42,836 nucleotides of DNA from Nostocoides japonicum T1-X7. GTDB lineage: Bacteria > Actinomycetota > Actinomycetes > Actinomycetales > Dermatophilaceae. Location of the stretch: contig NZ_HF570958.1 in the NCBI RefSeq assembly GCF_001046855.1, forward strand, positions 1,012,286 through 1,055,121. Reading direction: 5' to 3'. Position numbers and translations under genes: made by a program. The notes under the pieces were generated by a model. The model did not search any database. It was not told the DNA's origin and worked only from the letters and a program-made list of their open reading frames with translations. This document shows positions 40,418 to 42,836 of this stretch, one piece after another (within the stretch, counting starts at the first letter, position 1; each line of letters begins with the position of its first letter).

Positions 40418-41236
40418 ATGAGCAGCGGTGACGGTATGCCGTGGGCCGGTGGCGTCGTCACGGAGCGTGCGACGTGCATCCTCGCACCGAATCCGGGCCC
40501 GATGACCCTCGACGGCACGAACACATGGGTGCTGCTCGAGCCGGGCGCGACCGAGGCCGTCGTCATCGACCCCGGCCCGCTCGACGACGGCCACCTGGCC
40601 CGGGTCCTCGAGGTGGTCACCGCGCGCGGGGCGCGGGTGACCCAGACGATCCTCACCCACGGGCACCTCGACCACAGCGAGGCGGGGCCGAGGTTCGCCG
40701 AGCTGACGGGGTCGCGGCTGCGGGCGCTGGGCCGCGGCCACGACGACCTCGGCGACGGGGACGTCGTGCGCGACGGTGGGCTGGAGCTGCGCGTCGTTGC
40801 GACCCCGGGGCATACGGCCGACTCGCTGTCGTTCGCCCTGCCGGGGGACCACGCGCTCCTCACCGGGGACACCGTCCTCGGCCGCGGGACGACGGTCGTC
40901 GCGCACCCGGACGGTGAGCTCGCGGCATACCTCGACTCGCTCGAGCGGATCCGGCGCCTCACGGGCGACGGCGACGTCGCGACGATCCTGCCCGGGCACG
41001 GACCGGTCGTGCCGGACGCGGCCGCGATGGTCGCCTTCTACGTGCGGCACCGCCACGAGCGGCTCGACCAGGTGCGCCAGGCGCTCGCCGACGGAGCGGC
41101 CGGGGCCGACGATCCCGTCGAGGACGTCGTCGAGCGCGTGTATGCCGACGTGCCGCGCGAGGTGTGGCCCGCGGCCCGGCTGTCGGTCCGGGCCCAGCTG
41201 GCCTACCTCGGCATACCCCTCGCCCCGACGCCGTAG
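40418..41236 (+). CDS. Metallo-beta-lactamase-fold hydrolase (Rv3677c-like, glyoxalase II-type)
   Basis: 272 aa. Zinc ligands are in THGHLDH (His81, His83, Asp85, His86), then TPGHTADSLSF, LTGDTVLGRG and ILPGHGPVV, in the order found in glyoxalase II/LACTB2-like enzymes. The C-terminal helical part (from about 200) contains RVYADVPREVWPAARLSVRAQLAYL, a LACTB2-like feature. ATG 40418 has GAGGTGG 4-5 nt upstream; an in-frame ATG at 40391 lies close to the hairpin. It probably hydrolyses a thioester or nucleic-acid ester; substrate unknown. Confidence 0.92.
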   Translation: MSSGDGMPWAGGVVTERATCILAPNPGPMTLDGTNTWVLLEPGATEAVVIDPGPLDDGHLARVLEVVTARGARVTQTILTHGHLDHSEAGPRFAELTGSRLRALGRGHDDLGDGDVVRDGGLELRVVATPGHTADSLSFALPGDHALLTGDTVLGRGTTVVAHPDGELAAYLDSLERIRRLTGDGDVATILPGHGPVVPDAAAMVAFYVRHRHERLDQVRQALADGAAGADDPVEDVVERVYADVPREVWPAARLSVRAQLAYLGIPLAPTP

Positions 41237-41265
41237 GGCTGCGCTACCCCGCGGCGGACGGGGGG

Positions 41266-41943
41266 TTACTTCGCGCGGCGCTTGAGGCGGTCGACGTCCT
41301 GGAGGAGGACGGCCCGGGCCTCGAGCTTGAGCCAGCCGCGGGTCGCGAAGTCGGCGAGAGCCTTGTTCACCGTCTCCCGGGACGCGCCGACGAGCTGGGC
41401 GAGCTCCTCCTGGGTGAGGTCGTGCGACACCATGATCCCGTCCTCGGTCTGGCGGCCGAAGCGCTTGGCGAGGTCGAGGAGAGCCTTGGCGACCCGCCCC
41501 GGCACGTCGGTGAAGACGAGGTCGGCGAGGCTCTCGTTCGTGCGGCGCAGCCGGCGCGCGAGGGCCGCGAGGAGGGTGAGGGCGACGCGGGGGCGCGAGG
41601 TGAGGAACTCCTGCAGCTGCTCGTGACCGAGGCCGAGGAGCTGGGTCTCGGCGATCGCCGTCGCAGTCGCCGTCCGCGGACCGGGGTCGAACAGGCTCAG
41701 CTCCCCGAACATCTCGCCCGGCCCGAGGATCGCCAGGAGGTTCTCCCGGCCGTCGGGGCTCGTCCGGCCGAGCTTGATCTTGCCCTCGGCGATGACGTAG
41801 AGGCGGTCGCCGCGGTCCCCCTCGTGGAAGAGGACGTCGCCGCGCTCCATGTGCGTGCGTGTCATCGAGGACATGAGGGTCTCGGCGGACTCGTCGTCCA
41901 CCCCGGCGAACAGAGGCGCGCGCCTCACCACGTCGTGGTCCAC
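41266..41943 (-). CDS. crp: Crp/Fnr family transcriptional regulator (Crp/GlxR)
   Basis: 225 aa. An N-terminal cyclic-nucleotide domain has FHEGDRGDRLYVIAEGKIKLGR and the cAMP pocket FGELSLFDPGPRTATA (Glu81, Arg90), followed by the dimer helix and the C-terminal helix-turn-helix TQEELAQLVGASRETVNKAL. The sequence is very close, by recall, to M. tuberculosis Rv3676 and corynebacterial GlxR, global regulators of carbon and redox genes. GTG 41943 gives the family-length start; no ribosome site is evident. It is divergent from nth and convergent with the metallohydrolase (29 bp). Confidence 0.95.
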   Translation of the reverse strand: MDHDVVRRAPLFAGVDDESAETLMSSMTRTHMERGDVLFHEGDRGDRLYVIAEGKIKLGRTSPDGRENLLAILGPGEMFGELSLFDPGPRTATATAIAETQLLGLGHEQLQEFLTSRPRVALTLLAALARRLRRTNESLADLVFTDVPGRVAKALLDLAKRFGRQTEDGIMVSHDLTQEELAQLVGASRETVNKALADFATRGWLKLEARAVLLQDVDRLKRRAK

Positions 41944-42021
41944 GGGGCACAGTCTGGCACAACGGCTCTCATCGTCCGGAGGGGTGGCGGTGGCCTGCGG
42001 CCCGCTGTCGGCGGCGGGACA

Positions 42022-42027
42022 TAGGCT
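42022..42027 (+). promoter_or_regulatory. Probable -10 element of nth, leaderless
   Basis: TAGGCT ends 6 nt before GTG 42034. No clear -35. The position indicates a transcript starting at the GTG codon. Confidence 0.55.
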
Positions 42028-42033
42028 TGCGCC

Positions 42034-42789
42034 GTGCCCGCAGCCCGCACCGCCCCGAGGTCCCGCTCGCGGAGCGCGCCTCATGAGGAGTCTGCGCTCG
42101 CGAGGACCCGTCGCGCGCGGCGGATGTACCGGATCCTGCGCGACTACTACCCGTATGCCCATTGCGAGCTCGACTTCGAGACCCCCCTCCAGCTGCTCGT
42201 CGCAACCGTCCTGTCGGCACAGACGACCGACGTCACCGTCAACAAGGTCACGCCGACGCTCTTCGCGCGGTACCCGACCGCGGAGGCGCTCGCGGGGGCC
42301 GACCGGGAGGCGATGGAGGCGCTCCTCAAGCCGACCGGGTTCTTCCGGGCCAAGACGAACTCGGTCATCAACCTCGCCGCGGCCCTCGTCGAGCGCTACG
42401 ACGGCGAGGTGCCGCCGCGGATGAAGGATCTCGTCACCCTCCCGGGAGTGGGCCGCAAGACGGCGAACGTCGTGCTCGGCAACGCCTTCGGCATACCGGG
42501 CATCACCGTCGACACCCACTTCGGGCGGCTGGTCCGCCGGTTCGGCTGGACGGAGGAGACCGACCCGGTCAAGGTCGAGCAGATCGTCGGCGCCCTCATC
42601 CCCCGCAAGGAGTGGACGATGCTGTCGCACGTCCTCATCTTCCACGGCCGGCGGATCTGCCACGCCCGCCGGCCGGCCTGCGGTGCCTGTCCGGTGGCGG
42701 ACCTCTGCCCGTCGTACGGCGAGGGCGAGACCGACCCCGTCAAGGCGAGGAAGCTGCTGAAGTTCGAGCTGTCGTCGGGGGGCTCGTGA
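42034..42789 (+). CDS. nth: Endonuclease III (DNA glycosylase/AP lyase)
   Basis: 251-aa base-excision repair enzyme removing oxidised pyrimidines. The helix-hairpin-helix [12 protein letters not shown] carries catalytic Lys142; catalytic Asp160 is in VDTHFGRL; the C-terminal [4Fe-4S] ligands are Cys209, Cys216, Cys219 and Cys225 (C-x6-C-x2-C-x5-C). The N-terminal 30 residues are an Arg/Ala-rich extension. GTG 42034 is supported by TAGGCT 6 nt upstream. It overlaps the next gene by 4 bp (GTGA). The crp-nth divergent arrangement is the same as in mycobacteria. Confidence 0.95.
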   Translation: MPAARTAPRSRSRSAPHEESALARTRRARRMYRILRDYYPYAHCELDFETPLQLLVATVLSAQTTDVTVNKVTPTLFARYPTAEALAGADREAMEALLKPTGFFRAKTNSVINLAAALVERYDGEVPPRMKDLVTLPGVGRKTANVVLGNAFGIPGITVDTHFGRLVRRFGWTEETDPVKVEQIVGALIPRKEWTMLSHVLIFHGRRICHARRPACGACPVADLCPSYGEGETDPVKARKLLKFELSSGGS

Positions 42790-42836
42790 CGGTGCGGCCG
42801 GCGTGGCTCGATCACGTCGCCGCCGTCGTCGACGAC
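42786..42836 (+). CDS. Start of a gene running off the window (possible NUDIX CoA pyrophosphatase)
   Basis: Seventeen codons, [17 protein letters not shown], are open from GTG 42786, which overlaps the nth stop as GTGA. The coupling and codon use look genuine. The order in M. tuberculosis after nth includes a thioredoxin-like gene and a NUDIX CoA hydrolase, and RPAWL near the start suits the latter, but too little is visible to decide. Confidence 0.55.
   Translation, partial: MTVRPAWLDHVAAVVDD

Noticed and set aside
41237..41265. Terminator between the metallohydrolase and crp genes
   Set aside because: Only a 4-bp GTAG/CTAC pairing is visible, too weak to call.

Overview
The window is a stretch of chromosome from a GC-rich actinobacterium (roughly 70% G+C by eye). 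Evidence for this is a WhiB-family regulator, a Crp/GlxR-type regulator, a bifunctional PBP with a PASTA domain, an LAxTG-anchored surface protein, a DUF222-HNH endonuclease, TANNNT -10 elements and many leaderless starts. The style resembles Intrasporangiaceae/Micrococcales, but that family-level guess rests on general impression only.

Layout. 1-3242: the end of a branched-chain (probably leucine) degradation operon, with an acyl-CoA carboxylase biotin subunit, a LiuC-like crotonase and a TetR regulator. 3389-5586: two Gfo/Idh/MocA sugar or polyol dehydrogenases, meeting tail-to-tail with a GH13 enzyme and a STAND-LuxR regulator on the minus strand (5590-9556). 9803-13771: envelope genes, namely a choice-of-anchor-A surface protein, a miniature P-type ATPase-derived membrane protein, a TMEM175-like channel and an unknown polytopic membrane protein. 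13779-19994: an alpha-glucoside locus in which a ROK repressor diverges from a binding protein, two permeases and an alpha-glucosidase, with no transport ATPase encoded.

20046-27661 is an accessory-looking stretch. A TetR regulator sits between two promoters of nearly identical architecture (-35, 17-bp spacer, TACCGT -10, then a 19-bp near-palindromic operator). One drives an alpha/beta hydrolase plus DJ-1/PfpI operon, the other an acetoacetate-decarboxylase-like gene, so the three enzymes look like one small regulon. Next come a double-length Lrp/AsnC regulator, an M20 amidohydrolase and a POT peptide transporter. The stretch ends at tRNA-Pro(CGG).

28029-42836 is a conserved actinobacterial core block matching the order I recall for Mycobacterium tuberculosis Rv3672c-Rv3683: metallophosphoesterase, PonA2-type PBP, WhiB4, two ArsA-like ATPases, DUF4177, RidA, metallo-beta-lactamase fold protein, Crp, Nth and the first codons of the next gene. 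Here a DUF222-HNH gene, a 24-bp degenerate tandem repeat and an esterase interrupt it at 34978-38777.

Across the window GTATGCC/GGCATAC is far more frequent than base composition predicts, even where it forces the rare ATA codon. Several convergent gene pairs are separated by perfect hairpins without U-tracts. No integrase, transposase, CRISPR array or rRNA was seen.
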